Of a stretch of 64,000 bases of DNA, positions 51,775 through 61,072 are shown piece by piece. The notes beneath the pieces are model-generated. The model was given only the letters and a program-made list of their open reading frames with translations, was not told where the DNA came from and did no database searches. Source of the stretch: SHVZ01 sp041906305 (GTDB lineage Bacteria > Pseudomonadota > Alphaproteobacteria > SHVZ01); the NCBI GenBank assembly GCA_041906305.1, contig JAYRJL010000001.1:682001-746000 (forward strand), read 5' to 3'. Every line of letters begins with the position of its first letter. Position 1 is the first letter of the stretch. The translations under genes and the position numbers were made by a program.

Positions 51775-52881
51775 ATGATGATCGATTTCACCAGCCGGTT
51801 CGCCCGGACCTATGCCGACGCGCGCCGGAAGTTTCGGCTGGCAGCCGACCTCCGGGGCGTCGCCGTGCGCTCGTACCGCCATCCGATGACGACGCCGGAC
51901 GGAGAAGAGATGGCGACCGACGTCGCGCTTCTGGGCGCCCCGGATGCGAAGGCCGTCATGGTGATGACGGCCGGCGTGCATGGCCCGGAACTCTATTGCG
52001 GCTCCGGCGCGCAGGTCGACGCGCTGCTCGACCTCGATCTCTCCCGGTTCGATGGCGTGGCGGTGCTGATGGTGCATGCGGTCAACCCGTACGGTTCCGC
52101 CTGGATCCGGCGCACCAACGAGGACAACATCGACATCAACCGCAACTTCGTCGACTTCACCAAGCCGCGACCGTCCAATCCCGGTTACGATCTGCTGGCG
52201 GACGACCTGGTGCCCGCCGACCTCGCGCCCGCCACCCTCGCTGCCGCCGACGCCAGGCTCGCCGCCTGGCGCCTGGAGCATGGGGAGGCGGCGTTCAGAG
52301 TCGCCGTATCGGGCGGGCAGTGGACTCACCCGACGGGCATGTTCTACGGCGGCACGGCGCCCTGCTGGTCGCGCCGGACCCTGGAAGCGATCCTCGACGA
52401 CTACCGCCTCCGCGAGCGTGCCCTGGTGGCGGTGCTCGACTTCCACACCGGCGCCGGTCCCTTCGGGTATTGCGAACCGATCTTCGCCGGCGATCCCGCC
52501 CACCCGGGATGTGCGCGGATGCGGCGCTGGATCGGGCCCGGCATGACCCTGCAGCGGAGCGGAAAGGCGGCGACACCGCCCCAGGAAGGGCTGAACTCCG
52601 AGCTGTGGGAAAAGGATTGCGGCGCGAACGCCGCCTATATCGGCTTCGAGTATGGAGCCATGCCCGGCGACGAGGTTCTGGCGGCGCTGCGTGCCGAGTA
52701 CGTGTTCAACCGCCGGGGACGGAACGACTGGCACGATGGCGAGGTGCAGGCGGTGAAGCGCCGGCTGCTCGATGCCTTCTGCCCGGACAGCGCCGAATGG
52801 CGGGAGCTGGTGCTCCTCCAGGCGCGCCCGCTCATCCAGCGGGTCGGCCGCGGTCTCGCGACGGAGGTGGCTTCCGCTTGA
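51775..52881 (+). CDS. DUF2817 (M14-like) carboxypeptidase family protein
   Basis: 368 residues. Two adjacent ATGs open the frame; the family starts at the second. The zinc motif H-x2-E is in VMTAGVHGPELYCG near residue 68, the third His is in LDFHTGAGPFGYCEP near 225, and the substrate-side Asn-Arg is in DINRNFVDF near 122. These match the M14-like fold of DUF2817. The enzyme is probably cytosolic (no signal). It may be co-expressed with the next gene, 33 bases on. Confidence 0.85.
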   Translation: MMIDFTSRFARTYADARRKFRLAADLRGVAVRSYRHPMTTPDGEEMATDVALLGAPDAKAVMVMTAGVHGPELYCGSGAQVDALLDLDLSRFDGVAVLMVHAVNPYGSAWIRRTNEDNIDINRNFVDFTKPRPSNPGYDLLADDLVPADLAPATLAAADARLAAWRLEHGEAAFRVAVSGGQWTHPTGMFYGGTAPCWSRRTLEAILDDYRLRERALVAVLDFHTGAGPFGYCEPIFAGDPAHPGCARMRRWIGPGMTLQRSGKAATPPQEGLNSELWEKDCGANAAYIGFEYGAMPGDEVLAALRAEYVFNRRGRNDWHDGEVQAVKRRLLDAFCPDSAEWRELVLLQARPLIQRVGRGLATEVASA

Positions 52882-52914
52882 CCCTCGCGGCGAGCGGGCC
52901 CAAGAGTGCCGGCC

Positions 52915-54024
52915 ATGACGGAAACGGTCGACGCGGTGGTGGTGGGCGCCGGCGTGGTCGGGCTGGCGATCGCGCGGGCGCTGGCGCTTGCCGGCCGCGA
53001 GGTGATCGTGCTGGAGGCGGCCGACTCGATCGGCACCGAGACTTCGTCCCGCAACTCCGAAGTGATCCATGCCGGGATCTACTACCCACCGGGCAGCCTG
53101 AAGGCGAAGTTCTGCGTCGAGGGCCGCGACAAGCTCTACCGCTTCGCCGCCGCGCACGGCGTGCCGCACCGGCAATGCGGCAAGCTGATCGTGGCGACCG
53201 ACGAGTCGCAGCGCCCGGGCATGGCGAAGCTCAAGGAGATCGCGGCGAAGAACGGCGCCGGTGATCTCGCCTGGCTCTCGGCGGCCGAGGCAAAGGCGAT
53301 GGAGCCCAATCTCGCCTGCATCGGCGCGCTGCATTCGCCCAAGACCGGCATCGTCGACAGCCATGCCTTCATGCTGGCGCTGCAGGGCGATGCCGAGGCG
53401 CACGGAGCGATGCTCGCCTATCTGTCGCCGGTGGTGGGCGGCCATGTCGGCCACAACTCGATCGAGATCGAAGTCGGCGGCGCGGAGCCGATGCGGCTTC
53501 GCTGCAAGACGCTGGTGAACTCAGCCGGCCTTCACGCGCAGAAGCTCTCTCATGCGCTCGATGGCCTCGACCCCGAGACGGTGCCGCCAGCCTATCTCGC
53601 CAAGGGCAACTACTACGTCCTGACCGGCGTGAAGCCGCCGTTCTCGCGGCTCATCTACCCGGCGCCAGAGCAGGCCGGGCTCGGCATCCACGTCACGCTC
53701 GACCTTGCCGGCCAGATGCGCTTCGGCCCCGACGTCGAATGGGTGAACGAGATCGCCTACGACGTCGATCCGAAGCGCGCCGAGGTTTTCTATGCGGCGA
53801 TCCGCACCTACTGGCCCGACCTTCCCGACGGCGCGCTGGCGCCGGGATACTCCGGCATGCGGCCGAAGCTGCAGAAGCCCGGCGAGCCGGCGAAGGACTT
53901 CCTGATCCAGGGGCCACGCGAGACCGGCATTCCGGGCCTGGTCAATCTCTACGGCATCGAGTCCCCGGGCCTGACCTCGTCGCTGGCGATCGCCGACCAC
54001 GTGGTGGACTTGTTCAAGTGCTGA
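52915..54024 (+). CDS. lhgO: FAD-dependent oxidoreductase, L-2-hydroxyglutarate oxidase-like
   Basis: 369-residue DAO-family flavoenzyme. The FAD motif GAGVVGLAIARALA is at the N terminus; TETSSRNSEVIHAGIYYPPGSLKAK and LVNSAGLHAQKL are the signature segments of L2HGDH/LhgO. The end has GLVNLYGIESPGLTSSLAIADHV. ATG 52915 is preferred to one nine bases before. The acyl-CoA ligase gene starts within its last codons, so both are translated together. Confidence 0.9.
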   Translation: MTETVDAVVVGAGVVGLAIARALALAGREVIVLEAADSIGTETSSRNSEVIHAGIYYPPGSLKAKFCVEGRDKLYRFAAAHGVPHRQCGKLIVATDESQRPGMAKLKEIAAKNGAGDLAWLSAAEAKAMEPNLACIGALHSPKTGIVDSHAFMLALQGDAEAHGAMLAYLSPVVGGHVGHNSIEIEVGGAEPMRLRCKTLVNSAGLHAQKLSHALDGLDPETVPPAYLAKGNYYVLTGVKPPFSRLIYPAPEQAGLGIHVTLDLAGQMRFGPDVEWVNEIAYDVDPKRAEVFYAAIRTYWPDLPDGALAPGYSGMRPKLQKPGEPAKDFLIQGPRETGIPGLVNLYGIESPGLTSSLAIADHVVDLFKC

Positions 54025-55640
54025 AGCGTGCGGCGAGCTACGACGCGTTGGCCCGCGGATTCCGCTGGGAGATTCCCGCCCGCTACAATCTCGGCGTCGA
54101 CATCTGCGACAAGCATGGCGACGACGCACTCGCGCTGATCCATGAGCGCGAGGACGGCACGGTCGAGCGCTGGCGCTTCGGCGACGTGCGCAGGCATGCC
54201 AACAGGCTCGCCAACCTGCTGTTGGCCGCCGGCCTCGCCATCGGCGATCGCGTAGGCATCCTGCTGCCGCAGCGCCCCGAGACCGGCTTCGCTCATGTCG
54301 CCTGCTACAAGGCGGGCCTCGTTGCGATCCCGCTGTTCACGCTGTTCGGCGAGGACGCGCTCGCCTTCCGCCTCGGCGATGCCGGCGCCAAGGCCGTCGT
54401 CACCGACGCCGCCAGCCTTGCCAAGCTGGCGCCGATCCGCGACCGGCTGCCGGATCTGAAGCTGGTGCTGGTCGTCGACGCGGCGAAGGACGGGCGGGAC
54501 TTCACCGCGCTGGCGCCGGCGCTGGAGAAGTCTTCGGACAGCTTCACCGCGATCGACAGCGGTGCCGACGACCCGGCGCTGATCATCTACACCTCGGGCA
54601 CGACCGGGAATCCGAAGGGTGCGCTGCACGCGCATCGCGTGCTGCTCGGGCATCTGCCCGGCGTCGAGTACCCGCACGAGTTCTTCCCGCAGGCCGGCGA
54701 CCGCTTCTGGACGCCGGCCGACTGGGCCTGGATCGGCGGGTTGATCGACGTGCTGCTGCCCTCATGGCATCACGGCGTGCCGGTGGTCTCGCGCCGCTTC
54801 GCCAAGTTCGATCCGGACGAGGCGTTCGCCTTCATGGCGCGCCACGAGGTGCGCAACGCGTTCCTGCCGCCGACGGCGCTCAAGCTGATGCGCCAGGTCG
54901 ATGACCCGATGCGCCACGGCGCGAAGCTCCGCAGCATCGGCTCGGGCGGCGAGAGCCTGGGCGCCGAGCTGCTGGATTGGGGCCGAGCCACTTTCGGGCT
55001 CACGATCAACGAGTTCTACGGCCAGACCGAATGCAATCTGGTGGTCGGCAACTGCGCCTCGCTGGTCGACGTTCGTCCCGGCGCGATGGGGAAGCCGATC
55101 CCAGGTCATGACGTGCGGATCGTGGACGCCTCGGGCAACGAGAGGCCGCGCGGCGAGGTCGGCGAGGTCGGCATCCGCCGCGGTGATCCGGTGATGTTCC
55201 TCAACTATTGGAACAACCCGCAGGCGACGGCGGCGAAGTATGCCGGCGATTTCCTGCTGACCGGCGATCTCGCGCGCCAGGACGAGGACGGCTACATCTG
55301 GTTTGTCGGCCGCTCCGACGACCTGATCACCACTGCCGGCTATCGCGTCGGTCCGGTCGAGGTCGAGGAATGCCTGCTGAAGCATCCGGCGGTGGCGCTC
55401 GCCGCGGTCATCGGCGTGCCCGACCCGATCCGCACCGAAAGCATCAAGGCGTTCCTGGTGCTGAAGTCCGGCCGCAGCGGCGATGCGGCGCTCGCGCGCG
55501 AGATCCAGGAATTCGTGAAGACCAAGCTTGCCGCGCACGAATACCCGCGCGCGGTCGAGTTCGTGGACTCGCTGCCGATGACCACCACCGGCAAGATCAT
55601 GCGCCGCGAGCTGCGCGCGCGGGAAACCGTGAAGGCCTAG
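54018..55640 (+). CDS. AMP-binding acyl-CoA synthetase
   Basis: Acyl-adenylate/CoA ligase of 540 residues. Motifs: P-loop IIYTSGTTGNPKGALHAH near residue 195, EFYGQTECNLVVG near 340, GDLARQDEDGYIWFVGRSDDLI near 425, and the C-terminal Lys in TTTGKIMRRELRA. Short- or medium-chain substrates such as acetate, propionate or a dicarboxylate are possible. GTG 54018 overlaps the preceding stop by seven bases (CTG 54021 is the alternative). The end overlaps the convergent TauE gene by four. Confidence 0.93.
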   Translation: MLKRAASYDALARGFRWEIPARYNLGVDICDKHGDDALALIHEREDGTVERWRFGDVRRHANRLANLLLAAGLAIGDRVGILLPQRPETGFAHVACYKAGLVAIPLFTLFGEDALAFRLGDAGAKAVVTDAASLAKLAPIRDRLPDLKLVLVVDAAKDGRDFTALAPALEKSSDSFTAIDSGADDPALIIYTSGTTGNPKGALHAHRVLLGHLPGVEYPHEFFPQAGDRFWTPADWAWIGGLIDVLLPSWHHGVPVVSRRFAKFDPDEAFAFMARHEVRNAFLPPTALKLMRQVDDPMRHGAKLRSIGSGGESLGAELLDWGRATFGLTINEFYGQTECNLVVGNCASLVDVRPGAMGKPIPGHDVRIVDASGNERPRGEVGEVGIRRGDPVMFLNYWNNPQATAAKYAGDFLLTGDLARQDEDGYIWFVGRSDDLITTAGYRVGPVEVEECLLKHPAVALAAVIGVPDPIRTESIKAFLVLKSGRSGDAALAREIQEFVKTKLAAHEYPRAVEFVDSLPMTTTGKIMRRELRARETVKA

Positions 55641-56377
55641 AGGAATGCGCGCGAGGCCAGGTGCAGGCCGAGCGCAAGCAGCCCCAGGAAGAAGCAGCGG
55701 CGGAAGACCTGGGCGCTGACGCGGGCTCGGACGATCTGTCCGAGCCACATGCCGCCGAGGGCCGGCAGCACCGCGAACAGCGACGCCGTGACGTCGGCCG
55801 CGCCGAAGGCGCCTTCGTGGAACAGGCTGGCGGCGAGCGCGAAGGTCGAAACGGTGAAGGACAGGCCGAGCGCCTGCACCAGGTCGTCCTTGTCGAGGCC
55901 GAGCGCTTGCAGATAGGGCACCGCCGGAACCACGAATACGCCGGTCGCGGCCGTCACCACGCCGGTGGCGATGCCGACCGGCGGACCGACCCATCGCTGA
56001 TGTCGCGGCGGCACGCGGAGCTTCAGCGGTGTCAGCCCGACGATCGAGTAGAGCACCAGCGCGAGCCCGAGCGCCGCGGCCGAGATCTTCGCATCGATCC
56101 CGGTCAGCAGGCCGCTGCCGAGCCAGGTGCCGACGCAGACCCCGGCCATCATCGGCCAGAGCCGCCTGGCCAGCGCGGCGAAGCTGGGCCCGGCGAAGAG
56201 CTGCCAGAGATTGGTGACGATGGACGGAACGATCAGGATCGCGGCGGCTTCCGCGGGCGTCATCGCGAGGCTGAGCAGTCCGACCGCGATCGTCGGCAGG
56301 CCGAGGCCGATCACGCCTTTGACGGCGCCGGCGAGCAGGAAGACCAGGAGGATCGAAAGAAGCTGGGGATCGGGCAT
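55637..56377 (-). CDS. TauE/SafE-family membrane permease
   Basis: 246 residues with about eight hydrophobic segments, the TauE/SafE fold, with the repeated signature GLGLPTIAVGLLSLAMTP in the first half and GIATGVVTAATGVFVVPAVPYL in the second. These are sulfite, sulfonate or organic anion exporters; the substrate here is not determined. The stop overlaps that of the acyl-CoA ligase. Confidence 0.9.
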   Translation of the reverse strand: MPDPQLLSILLVFLLAGAVKGVIGLGLPTIAVGLLSLAMTPAEAAAILIVPSIVTNLWQLFAGPSFAALARRLWPMMAGVCVGTWLGSGLLTGIDAKISAAALGLALVLYSIVGLTPLKLRVPPRHQRWVGPPVGIATGVVTAATGVFVVPAVPYLQALGLDKDDLVQALGLSFTVSTFALAASLFHEGAFGAADVTASLFAVLPALGGMWLGQIVRARVSAQVFRRCFFLGLLALGLHLASRAFL

Positions 56378-56424
56378 CGGCCCGAGAGACTGGCCTCAGT
56401 CGGGCCGGCGCACAACGACCAGGA

Positions 56425-56934
56425 TCAGGCGGCCTGAGCCGTCTTCAGCTTGTCGAGGAAGTTGTCGACCAGGAATTCGAGCGCGTCGATGATCTCGAGG
56501 GCCATGCCGCGCGGGTTGCCCTTCACGTCGAAGCGGATCATCGCGCGGATGGAGTCGACCTCGATCTTGACGATCTCGAGGAAGCGCTGGTTGCGCTGGG
56601 TCTTCGAGACCATCACGCGGCAGATCAGGTCGGCACAACGCGAAACGGCGGGATAGCCGAAGCTGGCGCCTTCGCCCTTGAGGTCGTGGCAGAGTTCGTA
56701 GATCTGGTTGCCCGTCTCGGCCTGCCCGTCCGGGTCGGTCAGGAACTGGCGCATCAGGCCGTTGAGCTTGTCGAGAGACGCACCGGCGATCTTCTTGTAG
56801 TCGATCTTGCTCTGGTGCTCCTTGACCGCTTCGTCCGCCTTCTTGATGAGGCGATCGCCGGCCCCGGGCGTGCCGCGGCCGGTCTTGTCGGCAAGCGCGC
56901 GGGGCGGTTTGACGAATTCAACCATGGTGATCAT
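56425..56934 (-). CDS. Hpt-like phosphotransfer domain protein
   Basis: 169-residue helical protein with a Hpt signature around residue 83: YELCHDLKGEGASFGYPAVSRCADLI, where the His fits the phosphorylated position in HxxKG. It has an N-terminal flexible part and a C-terminal helix. ATG 56934 and ATG 56925 are both possible starts. It is a single gene with no kinase or regulator next to it. Confidence 0.78.
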   Translation of the reverse strand: MITMVEFVKPPRALADKTGRGTPGAGDRLIKKADEAVKEHQSKIDYKKIAGASLDKLNGLMRQFLTDPDGQAETGNQIYELCHDLKGEGASFGYPAVSRCADLICRVMVSKTQRNQRFLEIVKIEVDSIRAMIRFDVKGNPRGMALEIIDALEFLVDNFLDKLKTAQAA

Positions 56935-56960
56935 TTATCTCATATTTTATGGACGAGAAG

Positions 56961-58481
56961 TTAATTTCTCTCCCGTAGCGCAGATTTGACCACCTTCCCG
57001 TAGTTGTTCTTGGGCAGTTCCTGAACAAATCGATAGACCTTGGGTCGCTTGAAGCGTGCGATCGTCTCCAGGCACAACCGGTCCAGTACTTCTTCTTCGA
57101 CGCGACTGCCCGATCGGATCACCACGAAGGCCACGACTTCCTCGCCCCAGTCCGGATGGGGCCGCCCGACCACGGCGACTTCCTGGACGTCGGGATGGCG
57201 GAGCAGGACTTCTTCGACTTCGCGCGGATAGATGTTCGACCCGCCCGAGATGATCAGGTCCTTGGAGCGGTCCTTGAGCGTGAGGAAGCCGTCCTCGTCG
57301 AGCACGCCCACGTCGCCCGTATGCAGCCAGCCGCCCCGGAGGGTCTGGGCATTGGCTTCCGGCCGATTCCAGTAGCCCGACATGACCTGTGGTCCCCGGA
57401 CCAGGATCTCGCCGATCTCCCCCGTCGGCAGCGGCCGGTCGTCGGCGTCGGCGATGCGGACTTCGGCGGTCGACTGGCGCAGGCCCGCCGAGGCGGCGCG
57501 CGCCTCCCATTTCGGATGCGAGAGATCGGCGATCATCGACTTGGGCAGCGCGGTGATGCACATCGGGCTCTCGCCCTGGCCGTAGATCTGGGACAGCCTG
57601 GGTCCGATCACTTCGATCGCGCGCTTGAGATCGGCGACGTACATCGGCCCGCCGCCGTAGATGATGGTCTTCAGGCCGGGCACGCGGCTCGTCTGGATCG
57701 CCGGATGCGCCACCATGCGCGACACCATCGTCGGCGCGGCGAACATGGCGATGCCCCGGTGATGGCCCATCAGCTCGGCGATCTCCGCGCCGTCGAACCC
57801 GCCTGACTCGGGGATGATCTGCTTCGCGGCCGCATGGACGTTCGGAACGGCATAGAGGCCGGACCCGTGCGAGAGCGGGGCCGCGTGCAGCATGGCGTCG
57901 CCCGGCGACACGGTGTCGACGTCGGCGAAGTAGCAGAGCGACATCGCCAGCAGGTTGGCGTGGCTCAGCATCGCGCCCTTCGGCTTGCCGGTGGTGCCGG
58001 AGGTGTAGAAGATCCAGGCGAGATCGGTGTCGGCCTGCGCGGCGGGTGAGCCCGGCGCTTCCGACGTAAGGCGCTCCATGTCGTGGGAGCCCACCACGAC
58101 CTGTGCCGGTCCGGTGCCGGCCTCGGACGCTGCCGCGGCGACCGCCTCGGCCATGTCCTCGGTCGCAACCGCGAGGCGGGCGCCGCAGTCGGCGAGGATG
58201 TAGGCGATCTCCTTCGGGTGCAGCTTGGCATTCACCGGGACCGCCGCCAGGCCGGCCCACCAGCAGCCGTAGAGCAGCGGCAGGTAGTCGAGGTGGTTCT
58301 TCATCACCAGGGCGACGCGATCCCCTGGCGCCAGGCCGAACCGGCGCTTGAGCCCCTCGCCGAGCGATCCGGCGCGGCGCGCGAAGCCGGCATAGTCCAG
58401 CCGGTCTTCCTTGCCCATCGCCAGGGCCGGACGGTCGCCATGGGCGCGGGCGGCCCGGACGAGGCTTTCGGCGAGATTCAT
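56961..58481 (-). CDS. Class I acyl-CoA ligase (long-chain type)
   Basis: 506-residue AMP-binding enzyme: IFYTSGTTGKPKGAMLSH near residue 155, IYGQGESPMCI near 295, TGDVGVLDEDGFLTLKDRSKDLIISGG near 390, and C-terminal PKNNYGKVVKSAL with the catalytic Lys. It is a different clade from the ligase at 54018. The substrate is unknown. The stop is 26 bases past the start of the Hpt gene, so their message may be shared. Confidence 0.93.
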   Translation of the reverse strand: MNLAESLVRAARAHGDRPALAMGKEDRLDYAGFARRAGSLGEGLKRRFGLAPGDRVALVMKNHLDYLPLLYGCWWAGLAAVPVNAKLHPKEIAYILADCGARLAVATEDMAEAVAAAASEAGTGPAQVVVGSHDMERLTSEAPGSPAAQADTDLAWIFYTSGTTGKPKGAMLSHANLLAMSLCYFADVDTVSPGDAMLHAAPLSHGSGLYAVPNVHAAAKQIIPESGGFDGAEIAELMGHHRGIAMFAAPTMVSRMVAHPAIQTSRVPGLKTIIYGGGPMYVADLKRAIEVIGPRLSQIYGQGESPMCITALPKSMIADLSHPKWEARAASAGLRQSTAEVRIADADDRPLPTGEIGEILVRGPQVMSGYWNRPEANAQTLRGGWLHTGDVGVLDEDGFLTLKDRSKDLIISGGSNIYPREVEEVLLRHPDVQEVAVVGRPHPDWGEEVVAFVVIRSGSRVEEEVLDRLCLETIARFKRPKVYRFVQELPKNNYGKVVKSALRERN

Positions 58482-58542
58482 CGAGCTTCCCGAGGTCGTG
58501 AGGTCGGAGGGCGCAGATCATGCTTGATCCTGCGCCGTTTTC

Positions 58543-58564
58543 TTGCGAGTGATTATCAATAACT
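58543..58564 (+). promoter_or_regulatory. Fur/iron-box-like site upstream of the iron-binding protein gene
   Basis: TTGCGAGTGATTATCAATAACT resembles the GCGAATGATTATCATTATC boxes that precede ferric uptake genes. The site is 22 bases before the start at 58586 and overlaps or follows the likely promoter, as expected for repression. Irr or RirA could use a similar position. Confidence 0.5.
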
Positions 58565-58585
58565 GAACTCGGAGAAGATCCAAGA

Positions 58586-59602
58586 ATGCGCACGCTCGTT
58601 CCGGCCGCCCTCGTGCTCGCTTTCGGCCTGATCCAGGCGCCGGCGATGGCCCAGGAGGTCAATCTCTACTCGTATCGCCAGGAGGCACTGATCAGGCCGC
58701 TGCTGGACGCCTTCACCGCGAAGACGAAGATCAAGGTGAACCTGGTGTCCGGCGGCGAGGACGCGCTGATCGAGCGTCTCAAGGCAGAGGGCGATGCGAG
58801 CTCGGCCGACCTCCTGATCACGGTCGATGCCGGCCGCCTGGTCCGCGCCAAGGAGCTCGGCCTGCTTCAGCCGGTCAAATCCGCGGTGATCGAGGCGACC
58901 GTGCCCGCCGCCTATCGCGACCCGGACGGCGCCTGGACCGCGCTCTCGCTGCGCGGCCGCCCGATCATGTATTCGGTCGAGCGGGTGAAGCCGGCCGATC
59001 TCTCGACTTACGAGGATCTCGCCGACGCCAAGTGGAAAGGCAGGATCTGCGTCCGCTCCTCTTCGCACATCTACAATCAGTCGATGCTGGCGACGATGAT
59101 CGGGTCGCAGGGCGCGGCGAAGGCCGAGGCCTGGGCGAAGGGCGTCGGTGAGAACCTGGCGCGCAAGCCGGCGGGCGGTGACCGCGATCAGCTGAAGGCG
59201 ATCGCCGCCGGCGAATGCGATCTCGCGCTCGCCAATACCTACTACCTCGCCGGCATGGCGCAGTCGAAGGACCCGGCGGACCAGGACGTCGCCAAGAAGG
59301 TCCGTATCTTCTGGCCGAACCAGAACGACCGCGGCGCGCATGTGAACGTGTCGGGCATCGGCGTGACCAAGAGCTCGAAGAACGTCGCCAACGCGGTGCA
59401 GTTCATCGAGTTCATGCTCTCCGACGAGGCGCAGAAAATTCACGCCGAGGTCGTCGGCGAGTTCCCGATCAAGGCGGGCATTCCGCGCTCGGAGGTCGTC
59501 GCGTCGTTCGGCACCTTCAAGGCCGATTCCGCCCCCCTGTCCGCCCTCGCCAAGAACAACGCCGAGGCCGTCCGCATCTTCGATCGCACCGGCTGGCGCT
59601 GA
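58586..59602 (+). CDS. Iron ABC transporter substrate-binding protein (FutA/FbpA type)
   Basis: 338-residue periplasmic ferric-ion binding protein. A signal peptide ends at PAMAQE. The class 3 FbpA pattern is NLYSYRQEALIRPLLDAF, ALSLRGRPIMYSVERVKPADL and ANTYYLAGM (paired Tyr ligands near residue 218). The end is the typical helix EIQ/FIEFMLSDEAQKIH. A Fur-like site precedes it. No permease or ATPase gene follows; two hairpins do. Confidence 0.92.
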   Translation: MRTLVPAALVLAFGLIQAPAMAQEVNLYSYRQEALIRPLLDAFTAKTKIKVNLVSGGEDALIERLKAEGDASSADLLITVDAGRLVRAKELGLLQPVKSAVIEATVPAAYRDPDGAWTALSLRGRPIMYSVERVKPADLSTYEDLADAKWKGRICVRSSSHIYNQSMLATMIGSQGAAKAEAWAKGVGENLARKPAGGDRDQLKAIAAGECDLALANTYYLAGMAQSKDPADQDVAKKVRIFWPNQNDRGAHVNVSGIGVTKSSKNVANAVQFIEFMLSDEAQKIHAEVVGEFPIKAGIPRSEVVASFGTFKADSAPLSALAKNNAEAVRIFDRTGWR

Positions 59603-59612
59603 CCTGAAAATC

Positions 59613-59696
59613 GATACGAGGCCGGACCCCCCGTTCCTCCGGCCGGTCTCGTATCCCCGCCCTCCCGTTCCCCCGGACGGGAGGGCATTCTATTCT
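59613..59696 (+). terminator. Two tandem hairpins, the second a likely terminator
   Basis: First stem: 59613-59625 with 59643-59655 (13 pairs with one G-T). Second stem: GCCCTCCCGT (59659-59668) with ACGGGAGGGC (59677-59686), followed by ATTCTATTCT. They lie in the 100 bases after the iron SBP gene and before the exonuclease gene. Confidence 0.75.
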
Positions 59697-59702
59697 CGGG
59701 CC

Positions 59703-60299
59703 ATGATCGTCATCTTCGACATGGAATGGACGTCGTGGCCGGGGTCGCAGGCGCGCGACTGGTCGGGACCCGGGGAGCATCCGGAGATCATTCAGATCGG
59801 CGCCGTCCGCCTCGATGCGGACCTCCGGGAGATCGCGATCTTCGACCGGCTGGTGAAGCCCAGGATCAATCCCATCCTGAGCGACTTCATCATCGGGCTC
59901 ACCGGCATCACGCAAGACAGGATCGATCGCGAGGGCATCGACATTGCCGACGCCCTGGCCCAGTTCGCCGACTTCTCGGCGAGTGCGCGCGCGATGCTCA
60001 CCAACGGCCGCGATCACGACATCATCGCGCGCAACGTCGCGCTTTCCGGCATCGCAAATCCATTGGCCTCGATGACATTTGCCAGCGTGAGCGGCCATTT
60101 TCGTCATGCGGCGCACCGGAGCACGCATGTCGTGTCCTCCACCCTGCCGGCCGTCTTCGGTTTCGAGACATCGGGCCGCGCCCATGACGGGCTCGCCGAC
60201 GCGCGCGCCATCGCCGAGGCGCTGCGGCGCACGATGCCTTGCGGAGGCATCTCCGCTCTGCTCGCCGCGTTGACCGACGGCGACGAAAGACACGCTTAA
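59703..60299 (+). CDS. DEDDh 3'-5' exonuclease
   Basis: 198-residue RNase T/DnaQ-type exonuclease. ExoI motif FDMEWTSW carries the first two acidic ligands, ExoII is at GRDHDIIARN around residue 100, and ExoIII is the HDGLADARA (His-Asp) motif near 162. The opening segment with E (HPEIIQIGAVRLD) matches the family. Whether it acts on DNA or RNA is not decided. Confidence 0.9.
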   Translation: MIVIFDMEWTSWPGSQARDWSGPGEHPEIIQIGAVRLDADLREIAIFDRLVKPRINPILSDFIIGLTGITQDRIDREGIDIADALAQFADFSASARAMLTNGRDHDIIARNVALSGIANPLASMTFASVSGHFRHAAHRSTHVVSSTLPAVFGFETSGRAHDGLADARAIAEALRRTMPCGGISALLAALTDGDERHA

Positions 60300-60358
60300 G
60301 GCCTGTCGGATGCATCCGCTTTGCAGCTATCCTCGATGTCGGGGATGTGAGGGATGCA

Positions 60359-61003
60359 ATGAAGATCGCCATCATCGGCGCGGGCAGCGTCGGAACGGCG
60401 CTCGGCAAATCATGGTCGCGCGCCGGGCACGAGATCGTCTTCGGCGTGCGTGACCCGAGATCTTCGAATGCGCGGGCGGCCTCGGAGAGTGCCGGCAACG
60501 GCGCCCGCGCCGTGACCGTCGCCGAAGCCGGACCGGCCGGCGAAATCGTCGTGCTCGCGACGCCGTGGGAAGCGACCGAGATCGCGATCGATGCGGCGGG
60601 CGGCCTTGCCGGCAAGATCGTCATCGATTGCACCAATCCGCTCGCCTATCGCGACGGTGAGCTCGGTCTCACCGTCGGCTTCGACAGCTCGGGCGGAGAG
60701 CGGGTCGCCGCCTGGGCGCCGAAGGCGTACGTGTTCAAGGCGCTGAACCAGGTGGGGTACCTGGCGATGGAGGATGCCAAGTTTCCGGACGGGTTCCCGG
60801 CGATGTTCGTCGCCGGCGACGATGCCGAGCGGAAGCCGATCGTGCTCCGCCTGATGACCGAGCTCGGATTCGAGGCGGTCGACGCCGGGCCGCTCAGGGT
60901 GTCCCGGCTGCTCGAGCCCTACGCTATGCTCTGGATACACTTGGCCTACAACCAGGGCATGGGCCGGGACTTCGCCTTTTCGCTGCTTCGACGCGAATCC
61001 TGA
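60359..61003 (+). CDS. NADPH-dependent F420 reductase-like protein
   Basis: 214 residues with a Rossmann opening IAIIGAGSVGTALGKSWSRAGHEIVFGVRD and a shared catalytic-region layout of F420-dependent NADP reductase-like enzymes (DCTNPLAYRDGELGLTVGF, AFKALNQ-type KAYVFKALNQVGYLAM). Coenzyme F420 is not expected in most alphaproteobacteria, so the natural substrate may differ. ATG 60359 is the conserved start; the frame is open further upstream. It follows the exonuclease gene by 59 bases. Confidence 0.88.
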   Translation: MKIAIIGAGSVGTALGKSWSRAGHEIVFGVRDPRSSNARAASESAGNGARAVTVAEAGPAGEIVVLATPWEATEIAIDAAGGLAGKIVIDCTNPLAYRDGELGLTVGFDSSGGERVAAWAPKAYVFKALNQVGYLAMEDAKFPDGFPAMFVAGDDAERKPIVLRLMTELGFEAVDAGPLRVSRLLEPYAMLWIHLAYNQGMGRDFAFSLLRRES

Positions 61004-61072
61004 AGGCCTGCGGACCGTCTTCCGCGCGGGCTTTGCGACTCCGGCTCCGGTTGCGTATAGAGTGCGCCCTCG

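Noticed and set aside
51637..53454. 600-residue N-terminal extension of the molybdopterin oxidoreductase
   Set aside because: The extension is antisense to the DUF2817 and oxidase genes and has no motif; the enzyme begins naturally at 51636 with its iron-sulfur motif.
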